The position numbers and the translations under genes were made by a program. A stretch of DNA of 64,000 nucleotides. It comes from Oasisia sp. SBJ-2009. Taxonomy: Eukaryota > Annelida > Polychaeta > Sabellida > Siboglinidae. How positions within the stretch are numbered: position 1 is the stretch's first letter; each line of letters starts with the position of its first letter. Below are positions 1 to 15,000 of this stretch, piece by piece. The notes beneath the pieces are model-generated. The model did no database searches, was not told the origin of the DNA, and worked only from the letters and a program-made list of their open reading frames with translations. Location: positions 29,817,777 to 29,881,776 of the forward strand of contig OZ024861.1 in assembly GCA_964017155.1 (NCBI GenBank), written 5' to 3'.

Positions 1-28
1 TAGCTTATGTAACTGGCCTTGAACTTAC

Positions 29-3000
29 TTCATAGAGACTTCGTGGAACACTCTCGCACGCATTCATGGCTGCCTGCTGCAAGGCTCGACACAGCGTCCT
101 CAAGCTGAGGCAAGAAAATACAAACGAAACGCTTAGTGCATCAGAAATCTTGCCAATTCAATTTGACAGCACAATCCATGATAATACATTTTTTAAATAA
201 CCAGAGGTCCATAGAATAACTTTATTAACGTTTTAATATAAATGTTTTGTTTAACTGTTTAAAGGGAGCATACACCACCCCCCCACCCCCCAAGCGCACA
301 AGCTTCGATTGGACTTTTAACGCCCGGAAAGGGCCCAGTTCAGTATATGGAAGAAGAAGAATCCATAATGAATAAGATTTCCATAAAATAAATGTCAATC
401 TTCGAAACGTCATGTGGGTTTACTAAGGAACACTGTATTATACTTTTACAACTAAAAGGCACTTCAAAGGGATTGTGTTTAAGGAAAAGCATTATTTAAA
501 ACTGATAGCCATTTAACGTATCACAACTTAATAATAATATAACAATTAATAATTGCAACACTTCTACAACGCCTATATCATTGAAAATTCAAGCTCAACA
601 AACAAAATAATTTGGCACGATCATAAATGGAAATAGGCGAAAGGCAATTTCACACAAATCTGTTTTGATTTGTTTATAAAAGGTGGTTATATATTCAGAC
701 AAATGTTTGTTTCCTTAACAATTACAACATTATACTAACTTAAACTTGTGATAAAATAACAGTTTTAAAACACTCAGTCAGCCTAAGCCTCACACACCTG
801 TAGTGTGGTTTGTGTCCTGTTCCGTCGGTGAGATTTTTCGCTGCCTGTACCTTGACCGTGAGGTAGAACTTAACCACCCCCTCTATCTGGGGGGTGCTCA
901 GAGACAGCCCCTTGAGGTATTCTCGCACGAGGATCTTCAGATCAGATGGATCCTCTAGTTCATCGACAAAGAACTCTGTGAATCTGATGAAAATAAATGC
1001 ACTGAATTATTTGATGATACATCAGTTTGCATCCATTACACATAGCTGAAATAAGTCACTCTGAAAAATATTCCTGAAAATTACAATAAACAATACTTTA
1101 ACTTATATATGTTAATTGGAATCGGAAGTGTTTATTGACCAAATAAAAATATACATAAAGTAATGTTCATACAAATTACCTACAGCTCAAATTATAAAAC
1201 AATATTACATTAGTACCTCTGTGCAGCAAACTGCCAAGTAATTGCGTAAGAAATGTAAATTTAAGTGATTATGAATTGTTACTGTAGGTAAAATAACCAG
1301 GGGTCGAGGAGACTGTCACTAAGACATTTTGGTCGCTCTCGTGGGAGCAACCCCATTAATTATTAGGTTGCTGAAAGAATAAATATAAATATAACAATTA
1401 CAATACACTGCTACTGAACATAGTAGTATTGTGTCAGCAAATCTACCTGCCATCTCAGTGCTCTGAGTTCAAACCCCATCTCAGTAAAAAGGCAACTGAG
1501 GATGATGGGCAGTGACCCCCCCCCCATGGTAGTAATGTTTTGGAAAAGGCCAACTGATTAGACAATACCTCATAATACCATTATATGTGTTTTAATAGAA
1601 TCATATGTACATCTACAAACTCTATCAATTGATGTTTTCAAACAGCACTCATATAAAATCATCCCAAACAAAGCCATATGACAAATACCCACAATGCATC
1701 AGATACTCTAACAAATCCTGCAATGCCAGTTCCGCTAGTGTCCAGAAAACAACACCACCTCCAAAAACCATCAAAGCTAAAAGACGAATCCGGCTGGTGG
1801 GGGAAGTGGGCATCTGAGTGCTTTACAAACTGATGGGATGCAAAGGGTTAACACACATGGGCCCAGTTTCATGAAGCCGTGTAACTTTACGCGTGCAATT
1901 ACGCGGTCTACTGGTCGCAGCTAACAGGGAATAGTCAATGCAGCTTACGGCCAGTTTCATGAGACCAGTTTAGCATTCGCGCCACTAAATCACTGTAGCA
2001 TTGACATTGACCTAGTTAGGTCGCTGTGGGAAATCCCTGTATTTGTGCTGCATCTGAACAACCTTTTTCTTTCTAGCTGCCGCCTTTGTCGTTTGTATAG
2101 CAAATGGGAAGCTATGATGAATGTAAAGGATATCCAGTGTAAACATTAAAAATAATTTTGTTGAGAGTGGGCGTGTCGGGAGCATACTGTACACATTTCA
2201 ACTTCAGGAGCATACCATAAATATTTCAACGAGCATAAAGTTACGCTTACACGGTGCAGCTAAATGCAACTATGGAGCAGACTCGTGAAACGCAACTAGT
2301 GTAACTTTACGACGTTTTAAGTTTTCGACAGGTTATCGCTCGCTACGATAAGTACGCTCCATGAAACTGGGCGATGATGTTTAGATGTTGAAATCGCAAC
2401 ATTCCCCACCTGTTTCTGACCCCTAGTGGCAGCTCCTTCTTTCCGACATCCGTGGCGGGGTTCATGCAGGCAAACAGACGGAAGTTCTTGTGACGAACTA
2501 TCGGCTCGGTGTCTCTGAAAACACCAAACTTACATCAGACCACACACTCATAAGAAAACGTGTTGACTTGTGACTTTTAAAAGACTATTGAAAACCCACC
2601 TATTCCGCGCTGTGTATGAAGTGTAGACACCTGTCAGTTTATTTAATTTGTATTTTATTTTTACCTACTTATTATCTTGTACATGTTTTACTTTAATTTT
2701 ACAAAATGTCATACACATTATTTTATTATCAATATACCATTTATTTTAATAATTATTTTTAACTAACTTATTTATTTTATTATTAATTACTATTACTTTT
2801 TATACACATTTTAGGTATTTTATTAACCTTTAACAAACTTAATATTTTAATTCTATGACACATGTATACATACTCATGTACAGCACCTCGAAATGGATAT
2901 TTCTAGATTGATGGCGCTTTATAAATGTTCTTATTATATTATTATTATTACATACTACACTCCATCACCCAGGCTCCGTGGGGTGACGGCAACTTTTAGC

Positions 3001-6000
3001 CCCTCACATCTGCCTGGGGAAATAATGATCTGTCGATATTGCCACCAGGGCGGCTTTACTCCCAGGTAGGGTGGAGGTGTTGATTAGCTCTCAGGCCAAC
3101 TACGAAATAAAACTAAAGACTAAAGATAATATGGTACTATTAAAAGTATTCAACATTAATATATATTCACACAAAAATAAACAGAAATATAAATTTGCAG
3201 TTGTTTATGAAGCTCAGTGGTAGAGCTTTATACTCTAAACTACGAGAACCCTGGTTTGAATCCTATGCTGTGGTGTTACAACTTGGAACATTTTTGTTCA
3301 CTCTGCATTGCTCCAGTTCACTCATCTGTATGAATGAGTACCTGGCTGTAGACAACAGACCTGGACAGTGGTGAATATATTTGTATGAGCAGTCTTTGTT
3401 TACTAACTGCAGCATGGAAGAATTCCCAGAGAAGTTGAGATGGTGTCTGATTGAACAGGTCTGCCAGGGAAGTAAAGTGTAAAGTGCTTTGAGCAGTCCT
3501 GATGATTGGATACTGTGTTTTATAACAACCTACCTTTACCTTTAAAAATATACAGACAAACTAGAAAGAATTATTTTTAGTTTTCACCAAGCTACCAGGC
3601 CTCATGTGTCTGAGGTAGATGTGATCTGCCTCGTGAGGTATATATTAACTCACCCTCTCTCCATGAGCACGACGGAGCCACTGGTGCTTTCTAGCAGTCC
3701 GCTCAGACATTCCAGGGTCTCGGCAGACGCAAGGTTAATCTCGTCCAACAGCACCCACTCTCCCTGTCTCAGTGCCCTCACCAGCGTGCCCTGGGGGAAC
3801 AAGGGTTAACATGGTTAATCTCGTCCAACAGCACCCACTCTCCCTGTCTCAGCGCCCTCACCAGCGTGCCCTGGGGGAACAAGGGTTAACAGGGTTAATG
3901 TCATCTAGCAGTACCATTGACCCACTCTCATCACTCTACCAGTGAGGGAACAATGGTTAACAAGATTATCTCACTGGCACTTTTTTCACATTCTCAACAG
4001 TTTCTGCCATCAAAATGTAATCGTCGTCTACTAACAAACTCCAGATTTTCACCAGATATAAATAAACATCTTATTTACTCTCCAAAATATTAAATCAAGC
4101 CTATGCTTAATTATAACTGCACAAAAAATAGTCTAAGTGTCAAATGCCAGGTAAGTTTACATACATCATATCAACATTATAGCACAGATGACCTTGACCT
4201 TGAGTATTCACCTCGACAAAGGTGAAGGCCAGTGCATTTTCAACCTGCTTGACCTGTGACCTCAACTTTCTCAGCCTCCGACCAACGTCTGTCCATTTCT
4301 TCAGCTGTTCATCGTCTGTACAAAATAAACATCAAACTAATTAGTGCCACTGACTCAAAACCATAAGTGGGTCAATTCAAAACCAGAGATTTAGTGGCTG
4401 GTTCAAAGTCAGATTGAGCGATGTATCAACAAAGATAACCTGGACAAAACAGTCAAACTCTATCATAAGTAGATATGATGATCATGAACACTTGCAAAGC
4501 ACTGCACAAGACAAAATTATCAGGTCACCATTTTCTAAACATTATCCTCACAAATTACATGACCGTGCAAGTTTTTCCTGTAATATGTGAAATCAAAACT
4601 TCTAAGTGTATCGGGTCAACTCAACAGTACTGTCAATAAAACTTGTCTTGAAACTGGTGGTTTTGTTTAACATTTAACCAGGGTCCGTACACATCCGGAC
4701 ATTTAAAATTCACGGCTATTCACGATTTTTCAAGGCTATTTGAAAAAGAAATTCAAGACTGTTTTAACGACTTATGTACTTTTAGGCGCAGTAAATTAAG
4801 CTAACATTAACATTTTTACTCGACTAAGAAAACAATGGCGCCGACCACAATGAAATGCCAATTGCCCAATGTGTACAGGAGTTATTTTTGTGGATAGGCT
4901 TTTCCTTTTCCGGCTGTTATTCTTCACAACAATTGAGTCAAAACAATATTTTATTGACCACAATTAAATTCAAGACCTTTCAAGACTACTTTGTAAAATT
5001 CAAGGATTTCAAGGCCTTGAATTTGGTCCAATAAATTTCAAGGCTTTCAAGACTTTCAAGGCCCCGTACGAACCCTGTTTAACATACTCTGAGGTTACAT
5101 CTTCCCATTCTCACAAGCCAGGGTTTGAAACTACCCCTGGCTGATCGGCCTGTTAAGCTCGGGAATGAGTGGAGTTTAACTATGCAATTATAGCAATTGA
5201 CTTAGCCAGCTGCTACTGTGCCAGCCGTGGGAACAGCGCAAATACCCACCCCAATTTGAAGACGGATACACAACTCGTAAAAATCTCAACAAAATGACTC
5301 ATTAACGTCCTAAACATTGCATGCAACCGGAGCGGTATGTGGCTGAAATCACTCAAAAATACCACTTGGTAGGAGGCCGACCACACTCTTTGATTTCATT
5401 GGCTGATGTTACGAGGAATACTTTTAAAGGGATACGCCAGGTGTAGAGAAAAGCTGGTACTGACATAATCAGCCACAGCTGAATCTCCCCAACTGCAAAC
5501 ATTGTTACCAGCTTCCTCAAAACAATTTGACAGTCGGTCACAATGGCTTCAATCTATTTATTACAGAAAGAACAAACGTTTTATCTACTAGTAATTTAAA
5601 ACCTGTTGACAGACTGCCTTCCTATGAACAAATTGCAAACCTTCAGCAAATTTCTTGACAGCGGCTTTCTGTGTGTGATTCATGAGCTTGAAAAGATCAG
5701 CCCATCTTCTGTTGGCAAAACACTCCTGCAACAATCCTGGTTCATTAGGGATCCCTTAAGACATTTGTGGGCGTTTCTGAAACCCTTTCACCCCTACACA
5801 CAACTCCTTCGAAAATTACTGTAGTTTTTCATACAAAAAATTGTCCCAGTTCACATGAACTGTAAATTTGTGAAATAAGAAAACCTTAATATTTATCTTT
5901 TAAACCAACCCCAGAACTGGCTGACAAATTAATGTTATTCATGTGACATAAAAGGAAATGGCACAGTAAAACAACAAATGAATGTGATCAATTAACATGA

Positions 6001-9000
6001 TAAAAACAAACACTTCCAACTAATGACAAACAAATGAAAAAATATTCTTCATAATGAAATAAATTGTAATTGTTAATATTGTAGTTATTTTTCTACTTGA
6101 TACTATTTTTCTACAACATGAGGTGATCAATTTGAAACAAAGTCCAATAATCGTACAAAAATTAGAAAAAAAGTCTCTGTGCACATCCGGTGCCCTTTTT
6201 GTTAAGAAAGACAGGTACGCCACCTGGATGTGGCCGAGGAAGCGGCGGTTCTGTTTCCGTGAGAACGTCGCGCAGAATAACATCTCAAATTGTTCTCGGA
6301 ACGGAGCGACGACAAACCGCAGGTCGACTGGCTTGAATCTGGGGAAGAAACCATGGATAGTACAAGAAAAACCACAGGTATAATAAGAAAACAAAGGCTA
6401 CTTGATTATTTCAAGAAAACAGTGGTTATAACAGATAAACAAGAAAATAGCCATAACAAACAAATCATAGTTACAACAAAGGAACCATCGCACCAAGATA
6501 AACAAGCTTCCTTCAAAGCTTGTGAGATGTAAGTTATGTTGCTGTTACAAAAGTAAGTTCTTATATAGCGTATATTTGTGTGTGCTCAAAGCACCTCAGG
6601 GAGAGAACAGTAGGAAGGATGGAGGTGTGGTACAGAGACTGTGAACAGAGACTGTGAACAGAGACTGAGAACAGAGACTGAGAACAGAGACTGAGAACAG
6701 GGACTGAGGACAGAGACTGAGAACAGAGACTGAGGACAGAGACTGAGAACAGAGACTGAGAACAGGGACTGAGAACAGAGACTGAGAACAGAGACTGAGA
6801 ACAGACACTGAGAACAGAGACTGAGAACAGAGACTGAGAACAGGGACTGAGAACAGGGACTGAGAACAGAGACTGAGAACAGAGACTGAGGACAGAGACT
6901 GAGAACAGAGACTGATAACAGGGACTGAGAACAGAGACTGAGAACAGAGACTGAGAACAGACACTGAGAACAGACACTGAGGACAGAGAATGAGAACAGA
7001 GACTGAGAACAGAGACTGAGAACAGAGACTGAGAACAGAGACTGAGAACAGACACTGAGGATAGAGACTGAGAACAGAGACTGAGAACAGAGACTGAGAA
7101 CAGAGACTGAGGACAGAGACTGATAACAGAGACTGAGAACAGAGACTGAGGACAGAGACTGAGAACAGACACTGAGAACAGAGACTGAGAACAGAGACTG
7201 AGAACAGAGACTGAGAACAGGGAGTGAGAACAGAGACTGAGAACAGAGACTGAGGACAGAGACTGAGAACAGAGACTGAGAACAGAGACTGAGGACAGAG
7301 ACTGAGAACAGAGACTGAGAACAGAGACTGAGAACAGAGACTGAGAACAGAGACTGAGAACAGAGACTGAGAACAGACACTGAGAACAGACACTGAGGAC
7401 AGAGAATGAGGACAGAGAATGAGAACAGAGACTGAGAACAGAGACTGAGAACAGACACTGAGAACAGACACTGAGAACAGACACTGAGAACAGACACTGA
7501 GAACAGACACTGAGAACAGAGACTGAGAACAGAGACTGAGAACAGGGAGTGAGTACAGGGAATGACGACAGAGAGACTGAGAACAGGGAATGAGGACAGA
7601 GACTGAGAACAGAGACTGAGAACAGAGACTGAGAACAGGGACTGAGAACAGAGACTGAGAACAGAGACTGAGGACAGAGACTGAGAACAGAGACTGAGAA
7701 CAAAGACTGAGAACAGAGACTGAGAACAGAGACTGAGAACAGAGACTGAGAACAGGGACTGAGAACAGACACTGAGAACAGACACTGAGGACAGAGACTG
7801 AGAACAGAGACAGAGGACAGAGAATGAGGAGAGACTGAGAACAAACACTGAGAACAGAGACTGAGAACAGAGACTGAGAACAGACACTGAGAACAGACAC
7901 TGAGAACAGACACTGAGAACAGGGAGTGAGTACAGGGAATGACGACAGAGAGACTAAGAACAGGGAATGAGGACAGAGACTGAGAACAGAGACTGATAAC
8001 AGAGACTTAGAACAGAGACTGAGGAGAGACTGAGAACAGAGACTGAGGAGAGAGCCTGGAGAGGCTCTATTCTAGGGAGATGACAAGTCATCAGACAGGC
8101 ATATGACACAGACTAAGAGACTGGTACAGTAATTCCCACGGTGCAACAGGAAGCCAGTGAGTAATAAACGAGGGGAAGAAAGAGGTAAGTCCCAACTCAC
8201 CCTCCAAGCAGGTCGGCACTGTCACTCTGCTGGTTCATGTTGATTACTCGCAGTCTCTCACCTGCGCAATAAGGACAGAGACGTGACACACTGACTGACT
8301 CGCGCAGGTTTCTTCATCTCTGTTTCACCACATATCAGCTACACTTTAATGTCAACTTAACCCTGCAGGTAACCAAGGCCAAAAATCGGCCCAACGGCAT
8401 CTGCGTCTGTTGTAACAATTTTTTTTTTCATCATACCCATGAACATTTGGTATCATTGGATAGCTGACAGATTTGTCTAGATTGTGTATATTTTTCTCAA
8501 GCAGATTTGGGAACAGATTATTCACAGTACGCTACAGAGGATTTTTCTTGGTCACCTGCAGGGTTAACAAAATAAAATGCAGGGTTTTTGGTTTGCATCA
8601 ATGAAAAAATACATTGCTCACGCCCACTAGGGTTGTCAGGAAAGAACTTTCTTTGTATCACTAGCACTGCATAAAGACACATTTCACTTGAAATATTTCA
8701 AGGCAAAACAAAAAATCCTAATTCTTTAATGTCTCCCTTAAAGGGACCAACTGTTTGGTCCTGCCCACATTGAGCCAGAGCAATGTCAAATTAGCACTAA
8801 AATGTTATCCCTGTGAAATTAAGTGCATAAAAGCTTATATTTAAAAAAGCGATTTAAAAAAAAAAAAAAAAACGTGACATACTTTCCAACCAATCACATC
8901 AGCCTTGCCACTCTTCCAACTAAACAACATTTGTAACAATGTTCAGTGTATGGATAAATCGCATTTTTGCCAAAACGTTTTCCCGAAACCAGTTACGATT

Positions 9001-12000
9001 CACCCGCTTTCATCTACATGTGACCTTCATAATATGGCTTGGGGTCATAGTTCAGTTTCGACTTATCAATCGTAATCTTTTGCATCACCGCGACTGCAGC
9101 GCAACGCACCCATCTGCTGGCTCAAGAACTGAACGCTCGATGTCTTGCCAGTTCCGGTTTCTCCCACTAGGAGCACTGGTTCGTTCTTCGCAACACACAC
9201 GGCCACCTGCTCCAGTAGCGCCACCGACTGGCGAGTGAAGGCGAAACTTGCGGCGGCCTGGCGGCTGGGAAATGATACAAACAACTGAGCTGCTGGAAAT
9301 AAAACTTCATGTTTCAGCAACGACAAAGACCTGGTTTTGATGATTTAAAAAAATAGACGTGTGCAATTTAATGCTAACAACCAGAGTACATGAATGTAAA
9401 ATATATTTCAATTGCACTAACAGGAGTAGGTTGAAATGAGCTGGTCATGTGGAAAAAACTGAAGAGGAAAAATGTGCAAAGAAATCAGATGCCCAGAAAG
9501 TGGAAGTAAAAAGGAGGTGAGGAAGACTGAGAATGTGAAGGGAGGACTGCATTAAGGGAGATCTGGAAAGAGTGGGAGGAAACTTGAGAACAACAGAATG
9601 TTAGAATATTGTATACAACCATGGAGGCCATATCACAAGAAGAATGAAGAAGGATATTGATATGCTAGAAAGAGTACAAAGGAGAGCAACAAAAATGATA
9701 CCAAAACTCAGGAATATTAGTTATGAAATGCGTCTAAAGGAATGTGGTCTAACAACACTAGAAACCAGAAGATTGAGAGATCAGATTGAGGTGTTTAAAA
9801 TATTGAATGGGTATGAAAATATTGACAGAAATATTTTTGTCACGGTCAAGGAAGACAGAAGGACTAGAGGACATGGAGTTACATTAGCAAAGAAGCAGTG
9901 TAGACTAGATAGAACATTTTCATTTTCACAAAGAGTAGTAAACGAATGGAACAGATTATCAGCTGATTGTGTAGGTGCTAGTAGTGTTAATATATCTAAA
10001 AAATAAAATCGACATATACCTAAGACGGGCTGGGTATACTTAGATAGATAGGTTGGACTTTCGATAAGACAAACGGCTTCCTTGTCCACCTGCCATCTAG
10101 AGTTGATTCTCTAGGTGGCAATCTTGTTAAATCTTGTTAAACAGCAATGGGTAGAAGGCGTTGGAGACTGGTGACAGAGAACAAAATGAGAGAAAATGAT
10201 GAGAGAGAAAGGATGAAGAAACATACCTACTGTAACCATGGCCAACCTGACCCCTGACGACAGGGATGCCAAGAGTAGAACAACAATTATGAAGATTGGA
10301 ATGAAGAAGACCTGAAATAGGCAGTTAGGAGCAGGTTAAGATAGACAAGATGTGAATGGGGAGAGAGATGGGGAGGGGGAGACAATGGGGAGCAGGAGAA
10401 AAGGTCTATGAGAGTGCAATGATAAGTGTAGGAGGAGGTCCATGTGAACTATAAACAAACCAAAAACAGTGTAGAAGACAATCAGAGACGTGACGTGACA
10501 CACACGCCCTGTCATGTATTCAAGTTAACTGATTACCCAGAATCGTACCTGGTCACCCCTGCAGTGAGCTGTGTCTGTCGGGGTAAACTCACTCGCCCCA
10601 CTGTGAACGTACTGGGCGAAAGGTCAAGGGTCGGCTTGTAGTTCGCACAGTAATACTCGGCCTACAAACAAACAGTTATCTTAAATTCAAGAAAAATGGA
10701 TTATGTTAATGACTGTCAGTATCATATAAAGAAAACAACTCTATCAACAACTATTTAAAAACCATTATCAATGATAAAAAATGAAGAACAAAACAGTTAC
10801 ATTCAAATATATCACTGAATGTGTCCAATTGTCGTGGTTAATCTTAAAGTTGGTAAATAGCCTTTGCCCCATCCTACCCTACTCTAACTCACCATAGCCT
10901 TGTAGACACTGAGAACGTCATGTCCCCCTATCCTAACTCTGTATCCCTGTTGAGGTTAAACACATCTTACCTCACCCTACCTCACTGTGGCCTTGGTGAG
11001 GTCAGCCACATCTTACCCCAGCCTACCCTACCTCACAATCAATGTAACCCATGTGAGGTTAACCACATATTACCCCACCCTACCCTACCTCATCATCAAT
11101 GTAACCCATGTGAGGTTAATCACATCTTACCCCAACCTACCCTACCTCACCATTAATACTAATAATATATTTTGGTTTAAGATGTACACTAGTAAACCTT
11201 TGTATGTAAATTATATAAATCATATAAATCAATGTAAAATAAATTAAACACTGTTTTAAAGATGTATAGTACTAAACCTCTGAAAATTATATAAATTAAT
11301 ATAAAATTAAAACATTTACTCCACCCTACCATACCTCACAATCAATGTAACCCATGTGTATGTAAATTATCTATACATTAATCTAAAACATAAACACTGA
11401 TTAAAACGTGTATAACACTAAAAAGAAATTATAAAGCAGTGTCCGTCATTTCACAACTTGAATTAATTAAAATGTCTCATAAAAAGATGTCTTTAAGCAC
11501 TTTCTAAACACAGACAATGTTCCAGATGCCCGAATGTTCACAGGTAAGTTATTCCACAGTCAAGGTGCTGCTGCGCCAAATGCTGAATCGCCAATACACT
11601 TCTTAATATACCCGGAATAGGTCAACCACATCTTACCCCGCTCTGCCCTAACTCACCGTGGCCCTCGTGAGGTTGAGCCTCGAGGCGATGGCCTCAGCCA
11701 GGGGTTGTCTGTGCTGGGAGTGAGGCAGACTGGCACAGAAGCAGTCAAGTGCCTCCTGAAAGACGAGATTGGCGGCAGACGGCGCATTCGCCTCAAAGCA
11801 CCGCGCGATCCGCCCGCACCACTTCATCAAGTCCCTGCGCCACATAACCAGAGTTGAAAAAATCACGATTTTTTCAAATAAATCAGATTTGTTCGATTAA
11901 ATCGGTTTATTTGATATTTTCAACATTCTCGACAATCGTAAGATATATGTAATTTGGAAAATGAATAAATATGTGGAATATCATAATACAATAGTCCCTC

Positions 12001-15000
12001 TATTCAGCGGACACTCCTGTATCCAAGCAAAAGTGTCCCTACATTGCAGGTGTCCCCTCATCAGAGGGACAGAATTTTTGAGTCACTGTTTTTGGCTCTA
12101 GATGCCAATTTTGCGGTGTGTGCACACCATTTATGACTTATGACAGAGAAGTTTTTAACCATAAATGTGAATAATGTTACAAAAAAGGAAAAAGACATTA
12201 ACAAACAAAATCCATGTTAATCTCATATAAAAATGTATGTTCCAGTTTGTTGTTTTAAAAAGAAGACATGGTTATAGATCAATAAATAATGTTCAGTAAT
12301 TTACTTGAGTTCTAGATATAACATTAGCATATTTATTTTTTCAACTTCTGATATCTATCATACGTTGCAAAGAATATCTTGCATGAAAAGCAGCAGCATC
12401 TATATGATATTTTATTACACAACTAACATAATCTTCACATGTAAAACTTGAACACAGCATTTATTTTTTATGAGCCAAGCTAAGCCATGGTGACAGAGGC
12501 ATGATGGGAGATATTTATCCTTTTCTGTTTTCTTTATTCACGTGAGCAAACATATTACTATTTTTCTTAATGAAACAAATCCACAAATATAACTATAGTG
12601 GTTTTATGCAACAGGAAGCCTATTTTAAACAAACAGAGTTGGTAATGTTTTTAGTATATTACCTAGTCTACATCAGATGTTGGTACTAAACAAAATCATT
12701 TTTATTGTTATTATTTATTTAATATTATTTGTTATTATTATTTATTTTTTATTAATTAAACAATGTATTTATATATTTATTTAGCTAATTTATTTTACTA
12801 TTTTATATTATATCAATATATGTGTATTACATTGAATGTTTATATTGACTCCTATATATTGTGCAGCACCATAGAATATCACTGTATAAATATGGAAATT
12901 CATAAACATTTGCAGTGTACATACTAACATCCTATTTTAAAATGTCGTATATAAAATGAAATATTTGCAGTAACAACTGCCGTTACAGTCAGACCTCATA
13001 CCTGGTTGAGATCAGTCGACCGTCTCGCGTCAGGAATTTGCCAATTTCAGCGTCGGATTCGACCTCTAGGGTCGTGTCGCTGGAAGTGTCATGACGTCCA
13101 GCTGACAACAGGAAGTAGATGTCCAGCAGTCTGTCCACTACTGTCGTCAACTGCGGGTACTTGTGCACGATCACCTGCAATCATAAGTCGCCATTTGTAC
13201 ACAGGCCTGGTTGTTATTTTCATATTTGGTATGTTGTCATTTGTAGGCACTGTAAGTCGTTATTTGCAGAAGGGGCAAGTCATTATTTGAAGTCGTGGTA
13301 TGCTGTTATTTGGAGACAGGGCAAGTTGTTATTTGGAGTCACTGTATGCTATTTGGAGACATCACTAGTTGCTATTTGGAGACATCACTAGTTGTTATTT
13401 GGAGACATAACATTAAAGTAACTTGAAAGAAGCAATACAAACCAAAACATGTATAATGGTGAATCACTGCTTAGGCTTGTAAGTTAATGGATTCCTTTTC
13501 TATTAGTATCTGGTTTTGCAAATGTTGTGAAATGCTTTTAAAAATGCCAATCGTAGCGATACATTAAATCAGCCAATCAATGACCTGCTGTAATTCTGCC
13601 CGGGAAAGCGGTTCAACGCAGATCTTTGTCCACATTCGCTCCAAAATGTCCGTCCCTGAGCTCCGTGTCTTGTACCAACCAAACTCACTCCGCATCAACC
13701 TGAAGAATACAAATCACAATGAGAAAAACAACCCCGAATGAATGAGAAAAAACATTATGCAACCTTTTTTGCACAGGAGCCGAGATGAATTAAAAAAAAT
13801 CCAATATTGAGGTTAGCCTCTAAGGAACAAAATGGAGATCAGCAAATAATGTTAGTGAGCTTATTAAAGTGTTACCAACATCATAGTTTAACATGATCTT
13901 ATATTTGCAAGATATCTACATATCTAGTAAGGTGATTCAAGAAAACTTTCAAGTAAAACTTAATTATTTGTATGGAGTAAAAAAGGTACAGTTAAGGTAA
14001 CTTCTTATATAGCATAGTATTAAATCCTCAGCATTGCTCAAAGCACTTGGTAGACCTGTTCCATCTAACACCATCACGGCTTCCCTTGGAAGCATCCAGC
14101 CACGCTGCAATTAATGCGCGTAGACTATTTGTACACAAATATCCACCTATATCTATAGTCAGCTACTCGTTTATACAGCTGAGTGAACTGGATCAATGTA
14201 GAGTGAAACATTTGCCCAAGGTTTGACACAGCAGCACAGGATTCACACCCGGGTTCTCTTAGTCAAGAGTCTGATGTTCTAGCCGCTGCGTGACTATATC
14301 ATCATGCATGGTTGATTTGATTACTTCTAAAATTCCACCAAAGTATCATAAAGTACAGAGCATTTTTATTTTCAGTTTAATTTAATTTTTACAAACTTAC
14401 CAATTTCTTCCCAACTTCTGTTAGGCTACTAAACGCGAGATCGGGGAGTGGAAAATGATCGGGGAGGGTGGGGGGATACAATGGGGCGCATTACTTTCCT
14501 ACAACTTTGCACTATCACTACTAATGTACTTGTGTTATGTTGTGTTATGTGAATATTTACCACAAGAATTTCCTCTTTGGGGGACTATTAAAGTTTATTG
14601 TACTGTACTGTACTGTACTGTACTGTACTGTACTGTACTGTACTGTACTGTACTGTACTGTACTGTACTGTACTGTACTGTACTGTACTGTACCAAACAG
14701 ACGATTTATCCTACACTGATCACAACTTACCTCTGCGTGGCAAACAACCTGAAGCCTGGGTCGGCCTTGATGACGTCTCCGTGCCCCGGCACAGAGAGGG
14801 TGTTACTCTCCAGGAGGGGCACCAGCATGGACACCACGTCCATGGGGGCGTAGTCCAGGTCCTCCAGCAGGATCCAATGACCAGCGGTCACTGCCTGGGT
14901 CAGACTGCCCGCCTGCCACTCAAACTGACCGGGAACGTCCGTGCACCGATACGTCCCTAGCAGTGCCTGTGGCAGACAGAGCTTTCACAGTACAGGGGTC

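Noticed and set aside
3215..3280. tRNA gene candidate (A and B box present)
   Set aside because: The acceptor and anticodon stems do not pair well, and the sequence continues into a body shared by dispersed copies, so it is a SINE head rather than a tRNA gene.
6561..7913. Three overlapping minus-strand open frames of 433-450 codons
   Set aside because: They are different frames of the same 13-bp stop-free minisatellite (period 13 residues). No domain, and all three frames are equally open.
10236..10262. Possible 27-nt microexon in MDN1 (GGGTCAGGTTGGCCATGGTT, ending before GTATGT)
   Set aside because: It keeps phase, but exon 12 joins directly to exon 13 in phase with better length agreement to the family, so there is no need for it.
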